Assembly: GCA_035063765.1 (NCBI GenBank)
Contig: JAPSFT010000008.1
Span: 1 to 64,000, forward strand
DNA length: 64,000 bases
Direction: 5' to 3'
Origin: Deltaproteobacteria bacterium
Lineage (GTDB): Bacteria; Myxococcota_A; UBA9160; PR03
Positions 32,928 to 41,070 of the stretch are shown piece after piece. Every line of letters starts with the position of its first letter. Within the stretch, counting starts at the first letter, position 1. The translations under genes were made by a program, and so were the position numbers. The notes beneath the pieces are model-generated. The model was not told the origin of the DNA. It worked only from the letters and a program-made list of their open reading frames with translations, and ran no database searches.

Positions 32928-33417
32928 CGAGGGGCACCCCGAGCGCGCGCGCGAGCCGCTCCTCGTCCGCTGCGAGCAGCGCCGCCACGGGCTGGCCCAG
33001 GTCGAGGCAATGGACGTCGAGCCGGTCGTCGTCGCCGACGGCGGGCGAGGCCGCCACGGTTCCCGGCAAGAGGCTCGCGAGCGCGCGGAAGGCGCCGCGC
33101 GCGGGGCCGGGTGCGATGCGCAGCGGCAGCGACACGATCCCCGGGCGCAGCGGCAGGCGCGGGTCGAGCGCGCGCCGCGCGACGTCGGCGCCGGCCGCGA
33201 TCCCCTGGCCGGGCAGGCGCAGGAGCAGCGCGGCCAGGGCCGCGGGCTCCAGGTGCAGCGCGCCGGGCGGGAGCAGGCGCAGGCTCGCGGCCGTCGCCGC
33301 GAGGGCCGCGCCGGCGCCGATCACGAGCCCGACCGGATCGGTCCCGATCAGCACGACCCAGGCGGCGAACAGCGCGGCCGTCCTCCCGATCCGGATCCGC
33401 CACGACGGCGCGTTCAT
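32920..33417 (-). CDS. mnhE: Mrp subunit E
   Basis: A 165-residue MnhE-family protein. N-terminal helices (about 10-45) are followed by a soluble domain with the conserved LPLRPGIVSLPLRI and LLPGTVAASPAVGDDDRLDVHCLD segments. It starts at ATG 33417, 13 nt after the upstream membrane-protein gene, and begins the canonical E-F-G order. Confidence 0.9.
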   Translation of the reverse strand: MNAPSWRIRIGRTAALFAAWVVLIGTDPVGLVIGAGAALAATAASLRLLPPGALHLEPAALAALLLRLPGQGIAAGADVARRALDPRLPLRPGIVSLPLRIAPGPARGAFRALASLLPGTVAASPAVGDDDRLDVHCLDLGQPVAALLAADEERLARALGVPLDG

Positions 33418-33430
33418 GGCGAGAGGACGC

Positions 33431-33832
33431 CTAGAAGTACCAGCGCAGGAACCAGACCCAGAGCGCGAGCAGCACCAGGAAGGTCAGGAGCTGCGGCCAC
33501 ATCACGGCGAGGAAGCCCTGCTCCTTGATCGCGCGCTGCTGCGCGACGAAGGCCTCGCGCCGGGTCTCCTGCCAGCGCACCAGCCACAGGTCCCCGGCCT
33601 CGTGCACGGTCTCCCCGTCCTGGTGGAGGAAGACGGTCGCGCGCGAGGTGGCGAGCCAGAAGATCAGGTAGAGGATCCCGCCGAAGAAGGGGAAGAAGAT
33701 CACGACGAACAGGAACAGCCACCAGCTGAAGGGGCGCCGTCCGTGGAGCGACGCGCTGGTCTCGGTGGTCGCGACGGGCTCCCAGCCGCACTCCACGAGC
33801 TGGTCGATGCGCTTGGCGAGGGCAATCTGCAC
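33431..33832 (-). CDS. Hypothetical membrane protein at the head of the Mrp operon
   Basis: A 133-residue protein. A short soluble N-terminus (VQIALAKRIDQLVECGWEPV) is followed by two close helices (WWLFLFVVIFFPFFGGILYLIFWL), a soluble charged stretch and a C-terminal helix (FLVLLALWVWFLRWYF). GGAGG lies about 6 nt before GTG 33832. It is probably co-transcribed with mnhE-D. No family recognised. The N-terminal pattern hints at a small regulatory or assembly protein. Confidence 0.65.
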   Translation of the reverse strand: MQIALAKRIDQLVECGWEPVATTETSASLHGRRPFSWWLFLFVVIFFPFFGGILYLIFWLATSRATVFLHQDGETVHEAGDLWLVRWQETRREAFVAQQRAIKEQGFLAVMWPQLLTFLVLLALWVWFLRWYF

Positions 33833-33850
33833 GAAGGACCTCCGGTCGAA

Positions 33851-33889
33851 GGGGCCGCGAGCATGACACGCGGCCCCTCGCAGGGTCAA
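33851..33889 (-). promoter_or_regulatory. Promoter and 9-bp inverted repeat upstream of the Mrp operon
   Basis: On the minus strand TTGACC (33889-33884) is followed, across an 18-bp spacer, by CATGCT. GGGGCCGCG (33851-33859) and CGCGGCCCC (33869-33877) form a perfect 9-bp inverted repeat across the -10/start region. It is either an operator or a 5' leader hairpin. Confidence 0.4.
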
Positions 33890-33928
33890 CACGCGCCCCC
33901 TACGCTGCCGGCCTCGTCGGGGGGGGCG

Positions 33929-35893
33929 ATGGTGCGCAGGGGAACGGTGCTGCTGCTGGCGGTTGCGATGGCGGGCTGCGCGCAGCCGGCCCTGCGGCGC
34001 GACTGGTCCGGCTACACCGGGCCGGGCGCCGCCGCCTTCCAGGGCGAGAGCCTGCCGCCGCCCCAGTTCCCCGACCCGCTCGAGCCGGTGAACCGCGGCG
34101 TGTGGGCCGTGAATCACGGCCTGATCGTCGGGGTCGCGGACCCGGTCGGCCGCGTCTACCGGCTCGTGATCCCGCGCTTCGTCCGCGATCGCGTGCGCGA
34201 CTTCGCGGCGAACCTGGTCTTCCCGCGCGATCTCGCCGCGAGCCTGCTCCAGGCGCAGTGGCGCCAGGCCGGCGACGTGACGGCGCGCTTCGCGGTGAAC
34301 TCCACGGTCGGGCTCGCGGGCTTCTGGGACCCGGCGCTGCGCTGGCTCGGGATCGAGCCCGCGCCGGAGGACTTCGGGCAGGTCTTCGCGACCTGGGGCT
34401 GGCGACCGTCGACCTTCCTGGTGCTGCCGCTCGCGGGCCCGGGCTCGGTCCGCGACACGGCCGGGATGGTGCCCGACGCGCTCCTCGACCCGGCGCTCTG
34501 GTTCTTCCCGATGGGCACGGGGCTCGTGCTCAGCTTCAACGACGTCGTCGACTCGATCCCGAGCTACCGCCAGTTCGCCGCCAGCAGCGCCGACGCCTAC
34601 GACGACGCGCGCCTGCTCTGGACGGTGGTGCGCGAGTCGAAGATCGAGGAGCCGCCGGTCACGGGCCCGGGCGACGACACGGACGCCACCCAGACGCTCC
34701 AGGCGGCCTTCCTGGGCCCGCGCGACCCCGGCTTCGCCGCCCGCCTCGACACGCGCGAGATCGTGATGCCCACGACCGGGCGCGCGCTGCCCTTCTCGGT
34801 GCGCATGCAGCCGGGCCCCGCGCCGCTGGTCTTCCTGGCGCCGGGGCTCGGCGCGCACCGGCTCGGCTCCTCGAGCCTCGCGCTCGCCGAGATGGTCTTC
34901 GAGCGCGGGTTCTCGGTCGCGATCGTGAGCAGCGCGCTCGGCTTCGAGTTCGTCGAGCGCGGCGCGAGCGTGCCGGTGCCGGGCCACGCGCCGGTCGACG
35001 CGCGCGACCTGCACGTGGCGCTCGACCTCGTCGACCGCGACCTGCGCGCGCGCTACCCGGGGCGCGTGCGCGAGCGGGTCTACCTCGGCTACTCGCTCGG
35101 CGCCTTCCACGGCTTCTACATCGCCGCGCAGGAGCGCGATCCCGCGAACGACCGCGTGCGCTTCGACCGCTACCTGCTGCTCGACCCGCCGGTGCGCCTC
35201 GTCGAGGGCATGGAGCGCCTCGACGCCTTCTACGACGCGCCGCTGGCACTTCCGGAGGGCGAGCGCGAGGCCTGGGTCCACCAGCTCCTGCTCGAGACCG
35301 CGGCGGTGGCGCGCCACGCCCAGGCGGAGCGCTTCGGGGCCGGCGGCTACGGGCGGGTCGAGTCCGTCGAGCTCGGCACCCAGGACCTGGCGCCGGTCGT
35401 CGAGCTGCCGTTCACGAACCGGGAGGCCGAGTTCCTGATCGGGCTCGCCTTCCGCCGCTCGCTCCAGGCCCTGCTCTGGACCAGCCAGCAGCGCGAGGAC
35501 CTGGGCGTGCTGCTCACCGAGCGGCGCCGCTGGCGGCGGCTCCCGGCCTACCGCGAGATCGGCGACTACTCCTTCGCGATGTACCTCTACGCCTTCGTGC
35601 TGCCCTATCACCGCGACCGGCTCGGGACCGTGCGCAGCGCGGAGGAGCTCGTCGCGCAGAACGACCTGCACGCGATCGCCGGTCCCCTGCGCGACAACCC
35701 GAAGCTGCGCGTGTTCGCCAACCGCAACGACTTCCTGACCAGCGACGAGGACGTGGCCTGGCTCGCCGCTCTCGTCGGCCCCGAGCGCGTGCGCTTCTTC
35801 CCGACCGGCGGGCACCTCGGCAACCTGCACCGGCCGGAGGTGCAGGCCACCGTGATGGACGCGCTCGCCGACCTCCAGCCGGCCGCGCCGTGA
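33929..35893 (+). CDS. mlaA: MlaA (VacJ) lipoprotein fused to an alpha/beta hydrolase
   Basis: A 654-residue protein. The signal peptide has a lipobox (AVAMAGC). Residues about 45-245 are an MlaA/VacJ domain: DPLEPVNRGVWAVNHGLIVG, ARFAVNSTVGLAGFWDPALR and FGQVFATWG. MlaA normally removes phospholipids from the outer leaflet of the outer membrane. Residues about 275-650 look like an alpha/beta hydrolase: GYSLG nucleophile elbow (Ser389), a late Asp in NRNDF (D601) and His in GGHLG (H629). The fusion suggests that extracted lipids are hydrolysed on the same protein. It heads an operon coupled by GTGA to a small membrane protein and a CREST hydrolase. Confidence 0.8.
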   Translation: MVRRGTVLLLAVAMAGCAQPALRRDWSGYTGPGAAAFQGESLPPPQFPDPLEPVNRGVWAVNHGLIVGVADPVGRVYRLVIPRFVRDRVRDFAANLVFPRDLAASLLQAQWRQAGDVTARFAVNSTVGLAGFWDPALRWLGIEPAPEDFGQVFATWGWRPSTFLVLPLAGPGSVRDTAGMVPDALLDPALWFFPMGTGLVLSFNDVVDSIPSYRQFAASSADAYDDARLLWTVVRESKIEEPPVTGPGDDTDATQTLQAAFLGPRDPGFAARLDTREIVMPTTGRALPFSVRMQPGPAPLVFLAPGLGAHRLGSSSLALAEMVFERGFSVAIVSSALGFEFVERGASVPVPGHAPVDARDLHVALDLVDRDLRARYPGRVRERVYLGYSLGAFHGFYIAAQERDPANDRVRFDRYLLLDPPVRLVEGMERLDAFYDAPLALPEGEREAWVHQLLLETAAVARHAQAERFGAGGYGRVESVELGTQDLAPVVELPFTNREAEFLIGLAFRRSLQALLWTSQQREDLGVLLTERRRWRRLPAYREIGDYSFAMYLYAFVLPYHRDRLGTVRSAEELVAQNDLHAIAGPLRDNPKLRVFANRNDFLTSDEDVAWLAALVGPERVRFFPTGGHLGNLHRPEVQATVMDALADLQPAAP

Positions 35894-36426
35894 GCGCCGG
35901 CCCCTGCGAGACGCTCGAGCTGCGGCTCGGCGAGGCCCGGCAGCTCTTCCTCGCGATCGACGCCGCGCCCTTCCGCGAGCGCGACCTCGACCCGCGGGCC
36001 GAGGAGTTCATCCTGGGCTGGGCCCAGGAGCTGCGCCGCGACGCGCCGCTCGCGCTCGAGATCCACCTCGAGCGGCCCTCGCCGGCGGGGGACGACGCGG
36101 CCGTCCTCGGGGCCGCCGTCGCCGAGTACTTCCGCGACCGCGCGCAGGCCGCCCGCCGCCGCCTGCGCGAGCTCCTGCGCACCGGCCGCACCAGCCTCCT
36201 GATCGGCCTCGCCTTCAACGCGCTGATGCTGGTGCTCGCCGACGTCTTCTCGGAGCGCCGCTACGGGATCGTGCACGACAGCCTCGTGATCGGCGGCTGG
36301 GTCGCGATGTGGCGGCCGATCGAGATCTTCCTCTACGACTGGTGGCCGATCCGCGCCGAGGCGCGGCTCCACGATCGGCTGGCGGCGATGCCCGTGCGGG
36401 TCGTTGCTGCGCCTCCTGCGCCGTGA
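35890..36426 (+). CDS. Two-helix membrane protein in the MlaA-hydrolase operon
   Basis: A 178-residue protein. The soluble N-terminal domain (about 1-95) has an alternating pattern such as LRLGEARQLFLAIDAAPF and LALEIHLERP. Two helices follow (SLLIGLAFNALMLVLAD and SLVIGGWVAMWRPIEIFLY). A short tail contains WWPIRAEARLHDRLAAMPVR. GTG 35890 overlaps the upstream stop (GTGA), and its stop overlaps the next start. Function unknown. Co-translation with two lipid-active proteins suggests a membrane accessory. Confidence 0.7.
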   Translation: MSAGPCETLELRLGEARQLFLAIDAAPFRERDLDPRAEEFILGWAQELRRDAPLALEIHLERPSPAGDDAAVLGAAVAEYFRDRAQAARRRLRELLRTGRTSLLIGLAFNALMLVLADVFSERRYGIVHDSLVIGGWVAMWRPIEIFLYDWWPIRAEARLHDRLAAMPVRVVAAPPAP

Positions 36427-37202
36427 CCGGGCGCACGCGCGCGCTCCTCGCGATCACCGCCCTCAGCGTGGCGGCGGCCCTGCTCGCGCCCGGCGTGCCG
36501 CAGCCGCCCGGCTATCACGACTTTGCGGACCACAGGAGCTTGCTCGGCGTCGCGAACGCGCCGGACGTGCTCTCGAACGGCGCCTTCCTGCTGGCCGGCC
36601 TCGCCGGCCTCTGGATCGCGCTCCGGCCCCGCACGAGCTTCGACCATGCCGGGGAGCGGATCCCCTACGCGGTCTTCTTCGCGGGCGTCCTGCTGACCGC
36701 GCTCGGCTCCGGGTACTACCACCTCGCGCCCGACAACGAGCGCCTGTTCTGGGACCGCCTGCCGATGACGATCGCCTTCATGGCGCTGCTCGCCGCCCAG
36801 GTCGGCGACCGCGTCGACGCCCGCGCGGGCCGTACGCTGCTGCTCCCGATGCTGGCGATCGGCGCGGCCTCGGTCGTCTACTGGCGGGCGACCGAGCGCG
36901 CCGGCGCGGGCAACGTCGTCCCCTACGGCGTCCTCCAGGCCTACTCGGTCGTGATCCTGCTGCTGATCGCGCTCTGGCTGCCCTCCCGCTACACGCGCGG
37001 TGGCGACGTCTACGCGGTGTTCGCCTGCTACGTCGTGGCGAAGCTCGTGGAGACCTTCGACGCGCCGCTCTACGCGCTCGGACACGTCGTGAGCGGACAC
37101 ACGCTGAAGCACCTGGCCGCGGCGGCGGGCGCCTTCCTGGTGTGCCGGATGCTCGCGCTGCGCGAGCCGGCCGTACCCCCGCCCGGCCGATCGCTGGGGT
37201 AG
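36423..37202 (+). CDS. CREST superfamily hydrolase (alkaline ceramidase-like)
   Basis: A 259-residue membrane protein with about seven helices and CREST metal-hydrolase motifs. These are the FADHRSLLGVANAPDVLSNG segment (conserved Asp/His and Ser-Asn), GSGYYHLAPDNERLFWDRLP (His and Asp) and SGHTLKHLAAAAGAF (two His). CREST enzymes hydrolyse amide or ester bonds inside membranes, as alkaline ceramidases do. The substrate here is unknown. A ceramide or other envelope lipid fits the operon. GTG 36423 is coupled to the preceding gene (GTGA). Confidence 0.75.
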   Translation: MTGRTRALLAITALSVAAALLAPGVPQPPGYHDFADHRSLLGVANAPDVLSNGAFLLAGLAGLWIALRPRTSFDHAGERIPYAVFFAGVLLTALGSGYYHLAPDNERLFWDRLPMTIAFMALLAAQVGDRVDARAGRTLLLPMLAIGAASVVYWRATERAGAGNVVPYGVLQAYSVVILLLIALWLPSRYTRGGDVYAVFACYVVAKLVETFDAPLYALGHVVSGHTLKHLAAAAGAFLVCRMLALREPAVPPPGRSLG

Positions 37203-37213
37203 AGTCGCCGCCA
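37200..37213 (+). promoter_or_regulatory. Leaderless-type promoter of the nucleotidyltransferase gene
   Basis: TAGAGT at 37200-37205 overlaps the preceding stop codon region and lies 7 nt before ATG 37213. No Shine-Dalgarno. Confidence 0.4.
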
Positions 37214-37743
37214 TGCGCGGCATCGTCGACCGGATGACGCTCGAGCGGTTCCTGGCCGAGCTCGGGCGTCGCGCGCGGGGCCCCGGGCGGGTGTATCTCA
37301 CGGGCGGTGCGACGGCGCTCCTCTACGGCTGGCGTCCGGCGACGGTCGACGTGGACCTGAAGCTCGACCCGGAGCCGGCCGGCGCCTTCGAGGCGATCGC
37401 CGGGCTCAAGGAGGAGCTCGACCTCAACGTCGAGCTGGCGTCGCCGGACCAATTCCTCCCCCCGGTCCCGGGCTGGCGCGAGCGCTCGGTCTTCGTCGCG
37501 CGCCACGGCGGCGTCGACTTCTTCCACTTCGACCCGCTCAGCCAGGCGCTCGCCAAGCTGGCGCGCGCCCACGAGCGCGACCTCGGCGACGTCGCCGCCA
37601 TGCTGGAACGCGGCTTGTTCTCGGGCACGGACCTGGCTCGGGCGCTCGACCAGATCGCGGGCGACCTCGTCCGCTACCCGGGCCTCGACGCGGTTGCGTT
37701 CCGCGAGCGCGTGCGGCGCTTCCTCGAGCAGCGCCGTGGTTGA
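37213..37743 (+). CDS. Small nucleotidyltransferase (DUF6036-like)
   Basis: A 176-residue protein with a minimal nucleotidyltransferase core: GGATALLYGWRPATVDVDLK gives the GG and DxD catalytic residues. A helical C-terminal part covers about 100-176 (DPLSQALAKLARAHERDLGD). Such proteins occur in pairs resembling toxin-antitoxin modules. It overlaps its downstream partner by 8 nt. A decayed relative lies at 26010-26141. Confidence 0.75.
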   Translation: MRGIVDRMTLERFLAELGRRARGPGRVYLTGGATALLYGWRPATVDVDLKLDPEPAGAFEAIAGLKEELDLNVELASPDQFLPPVPGWRERSVFVARHGGVDFFHFDPLSQALAKLARAHERDLGDVAAMLERGLFSGTDLARALDQIAGDLVRYPGLDAVAFRERVRRFLEQRRG

Positions 37744-38074
37744 CCTCGACGGACTTCCCGGCGAGGCGCTGGTCCGCCGCGGCCTCGAGGACCTCGCGCG
37801 GGGTGCGCGCTCGGCCGAGGCGCTGACCGTCGCGCTCGCCACCGGCCGGCTGCGCCGCTGCGGGCTCGCGCTGCCGGAGGAGTCGGCGCTGCCGGACGAT
37901 CGGGAGCTGGCGCTCTACGCGCTGCTCGTCGCGCGCGGCGAAGGAGACGCCTACGCGCGCTACAACGCCTTGCGCCGCGAGCTCGACTCCTTCCTCGAAG
38001 CCCTCGAGGCCCGGCTCCGGCGCGCTCAGGATCCCGCTGCCCGCTCCTCCTCGCGTCCCGCGAACACCGTGTAG
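37736..38074 (+). CDS. Partner protein of the nucleotidyltransferase
   Basis: A 112-residue, largely helical protein (VDLDGLPGEALVRRGLEDLA, RELALYALLVARGEGDAYAR, LEALEARLRRAQD). GTG 37736 overlaps the nucleotidyltransferase gene. The 3' end overlaps the convergent RND pump gene by 49 nt. No enzyme motif. It probably forms a complex with, or neutralises, the nucleotidyltransferase. Confidence 0.6.
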   Translation: MVDLDGLPGEALVRRGLEDLARGARSAEALTVALATGRLRRCGLALPEESALPDDRELALYALLVARGEGDAYARYNALRRELDSFLEALEARLRRAQDPAARSSSRPANTV

Positions 38075-41070
38075 TAGAGCGTCGGCAGGAACACGAGGGT
38101 CAGCAGGGTGGCGACGAAGAGCCCGCCCATGATCGCGACCGCCATCGGGCCCCAGAACACGGTGAAGGCGATCGGGATCATCGCCAGCACGGTCGAGAGC
38201 GCCGTCAGCAGGATCGGGCGCACGCGCGAGCTGGCGGCGGCGACGACCGCGTCGTGGACGTTGCCGCCCGCGGCGCGCTCGGTCTCGATCTGGTCGATCA
38301 GGATCACGGCGTTCTTCGCGATCATGCCCATCAGCGCGAGGATCCCGAGGATCGCGACGAAGCCGAGCGGGCGGTTCGAGACCAGCAGCGCGCCGACCAC
38401 GCCGATGAGACCGAGCGGCACGACGCTGAGCAGCACGAAGAGCCGCAGGAAGCTGCGCAGCTGGATCATCAGCAGGGTCAGCATCAGGAGCAGCATCAGC
38501 GGCACGACCGCGAACACCGACGCCTGCGACTCCGCGCTCTCCTCGGCGATCCCCCCGAGCTCGATCGCGTAGCCCGGCGGGAGCTCCGCGCCGAGCGCGG
38601 CGATCGGCGCCTCGAGCGCGCCGACGACCGTGTCGGGCAGGACGCCCGGCGCGACGTCGGCCTGGATGGTGAGGGTCGGCACGCGGTCGCGGCGCCAGAT
38701 CTGCTGGTACTCCTGGCCGGCCTCGATGGTCGCGAACTGTGTCAGCGGGATCGCGCGCCCGCCGGGCAGCGGCACCTGCAGGCTGCGCAGGGTCGCGATC
38801 GCGAGCCGCTCCTCCTCGGTGGCGCGGGCGACCACCGGGATCAGGTAGATGTCGTCGCGGAGCTGCGTCACGGTCGCGCCCGTGATCGCGCTCTCGAGCG
38901 CCGTAGCCACCGCGGCCGAGCTCAGCCCGAGGAGGCGCGCCTCGTCCTGGTCCACGTCGATCCGGAGCTGCCGCGACGGCTCGAACCAGTCGAAGTTGAC
39001 GCGCCGCGAGGCCGGCTCCGCGGCGACCACCTGCGCGACGCGGAGCGCGATCGCGCGCACCTGCTCGACCTCCGGGCCGCTCACCCGGTACTGCACCGGC
39101 CAGCCGGCCGGCGGCCCGAGCTCGAGCGGCGCGACGTTGGCGACCAGCTCGGGGAACTCCTCGGCGAGGATCGCCTGGAGCCGCGGCTCGAGCCGCAGGC
39201 GCGCCTCGAAGTCCTTCGCGATCACGACGAGCTGGCCGAAGAAGGGGTTCGGCAGCTTCACGTCGAGCGGCAGGTAGAAGCGGATCGCCCCCTGCCCGAT
39301 GTAGGAGCTCCAGCGCTCGACGTCCGGGTCTTCGGCCAGGATCGCCTCGAGCCGGCTGACGGTGGCCTCGGTGGCATGGATCGAGGCGTTCTGCGGCAGG
39401 CCCACGTCCACCAGCAGCTCGAGGCGGTCCGAGGAGGGGAAGAACTGCTGCGGCACGAAGCGCATCCCGAAGATCGCCGCGACGAAGAGCGCGACCGTCA
39501 CCGCGATCGTGAGCCAGCGCAGGCGCAGGGCGCCGCCGAGCAGACCGCGGTAGAGCCGCATCGCCCCGCCCGCCTCGCCGTCCTGCTGCGCGCCCGTCTC
39601 CGGGAGCACGGCCCTGGCCAGGATCGGCGTGAAGAGCAGCGCCACCACCCACGACACCAGGAGCGCGATCGTGACCACCGCGAACAGCGAGAAGGTGTAC
39701 TCGCCCGCCGAGCTCGCGGCGAAGCCGATCGGCACGAAGCCCGCGATCGTGACCAAGGTCCCGATCAGCATCGGGAAGGCGAAGTGGGAGAAGGCGTAGC
39801 CCGCGGCGGCCTCCATGTCGTCGCCGGCGGCGCGCCGGCGCATGATCGCGTCGATGGTGGTCATGGCGTCGTCCACCATCAGGGCCAGCGCGATGATCAG
39901 CGCGCCGAGCGAGATGCGCTGCATGTCGATGCCGGCGATCCCCATGATCGGGAACACGATCGCCAGGATCAGCGGGATCGAGATCCCGACGATCGCACCC
40001 GCCCGCAGCCCCAGGCTGAGGAAGCTCACCAGGAGGATGATCGCGATCGACTGCCAGAGCGACTCCATGAACTCGCCGACCGCCTCGTCCACGATCAGCG
40101 GCTGGTCGGCCACCAGGTGCGGCTCGATCCCGAGCGGGAGCCCGGCGGTGATCGCGGCCATCTCCCGCGCCACGTTCGCGCCGAGCGCGAGCACGTCGCC
40201 GCCCTCGCGCATCGCGATCGCGAGCCCGATCGCGGGCTCGCCGTTCACGCGGAACAGGGGCTGCGGCGGGTCCGCGTAGCCGCGCGTCACCTCGGCGATG
40301 TCGCCGAGCCGCACGATCCGGCCGCCCGCCACGAAGTTGACGTCGAGCACGTCCTGCTCGGAGCGGAACGCCCCGGAGACCCGGATCGTCACGCGCTCGC
40401 CCGCGGTCTGGACCACGCCCGAGGGCCGGACCAGGTTCTGCGCCTGGAGCGCCGCGACCAGCGCCGCGCGGTCGAGCCCGAGCCCGGCCAGCTTCTCGAG
40501 CGAGAACTCGACGAAGATCCGCTCGTCCTGCGCGCCGAGGATGTCGATCTTCTCGACGTCGGGCACGTGCAGGAGCCGCGAGCGGGCGTCCTCCACGTGG
40601 TCGCGCAGCTCGCGGTGCGAGAAGCCGTCGGCCGTGAAGCCGTAGATGATCCCGAAGGTGTCGCCGAACTCGTCGTTGAAGAAGGGCCCGACGACGCCCT
40701 GCGGGAGGGTGTGGCGGATGTCGCCGATCTTGTTGCGGACCTGCTGCCAGAGGCCGGGGATCGCGCCGGAGGGCGTGTCACCGCGCAGGTTCACGAAGAT
40801 CACGGTGAGGCCGGCATTCGTGTAGCTGCGCAGGAAGTCGAGCTGCGGGACCTCCTGGAGCCGGCGCTCGAGCCGCTCGGTGAGCTGGAGCAGCGTGTCC
40901 TCGATCGTGGCGCCCGGCCAGGCGGCCTGGACCACCATGGTGCGGATCGTGAAGGGGGGGTCCTCGTCGCGGCCGAGCGAGAAGAAGGCCTGGATGCCCG
41001 CCGCGATCGCCACGATCATGAAGAAGGCGACCAGCGAGCGGTTGCGCAGCGACCAGCGCGAGAGGTTCAC
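38026..41070 (-). CDS. RND-family efflux pump permease (AcrB/MexF-like)
   Basis: A 1014-residue inner-membrane pump with 12 helices and two large periplasmic loops. The proton-relay helix carries the family's paired aspartates in ALALMVDDAMTTIDAIMRR. The start NLSRWSLRNRSLVAFFMIVA resembles the hydrophobe/amphiphile efflux family of the MexF/YerP/VexF type. GTG 41070 overlaps the adaptor gene stop (GTGA). Substrate unknown. No outer-membrane TolC gene follows. Confidence 0.92.
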   Translation of the reverse strand: MNLSRWSLRNRSLVAFFMIVAIAAGIQAFFSLGRDEDPPFTIRTMVVQAAWPGATIEDTLLQLTERLERRLQEVPQLDFLRSYTNAGLTVIFVNLRGDTPSGAIPGLWQQVRNKIGDIRHTLPQGVVGPFFNDEFGDTFGIIYGFTADGFSHRELRDHVEDARSRLLHVPDVEKIDILGAQDERIFVEFSLEKLAGLGLDRAALVAALQAQNLVRPSGVVQTAGERVTIRVSGAFRSEQDVLDVNFVAGGRIVRLGDIAEVTRGYADPPQPLFRVNGEPAIGLAIAMREGGDVLALGANVAREMAAITAGLPLGIEPHLVADQPLIVDEAVGEFMESLWQSIAIILLVSFLSLGLRAGAIVGISIPLILAIVFPIMGIAGIDMQRISLGALIIALALMVDDAMTTIDAIMRRRAAGDDMEAAAGYAFSHFAFPMLIGTLVTIAGFVPIGFAASSAGEYTFSLFAVVTIALLVSWVVALLFTPILARAVLPETGAQQDGEAGGAMRLYRGLLGGALRLRWLTIAVTVALFVAAIFGMRFVPQQFFPSSDRLELLVDVGLPQNASIHATEATVSRLEAILAEDPDVERWSSYIGQGAIRFYLPLDVKLPNPFFGQLVVIAKDFEARLRLEPRLQAILAEEFPELVANVAPLELGPPAGWPVQYRVSGPEVEQVRAIALRVAQVVAAEPASRRVNFDWFEPSRQLRIDVDQDEARLLGLSSAAVATALESAITGATVTQLRDDIYLIPVVARATEEERLAIATLRSLQVPLPGGRAIPLTQFATIEAGQEYQQIWRRDRVPTLTIQADVAPGVLPDTVVGALEAPIAALGAELPPGYAIELGGIAEESAESQASVFAVVPLMLLLMLTLLMIQLRSFLRLFVLLSVVPLGLIGVVGALLVSNRPLGFVAILGILALMGMIAKNAVILIDQIETERAAGGNVHDAVVAAASSRVRPILLTALSTVLAMIPIAFTVFWGPMAVAIMGGLFVATLLTLVFLPTLYYTVFAGREEERAAGS

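Noticed and set aside
38026-38074. Overlap of the nucleotidyltransferase partner gene with the RND pump gene taken as a sign that one is false
   Set aside because: A 49-nt convergent overlap is short. The pump end is well supported and the partner frame has good coding bias up to the overlap, so both are kept.
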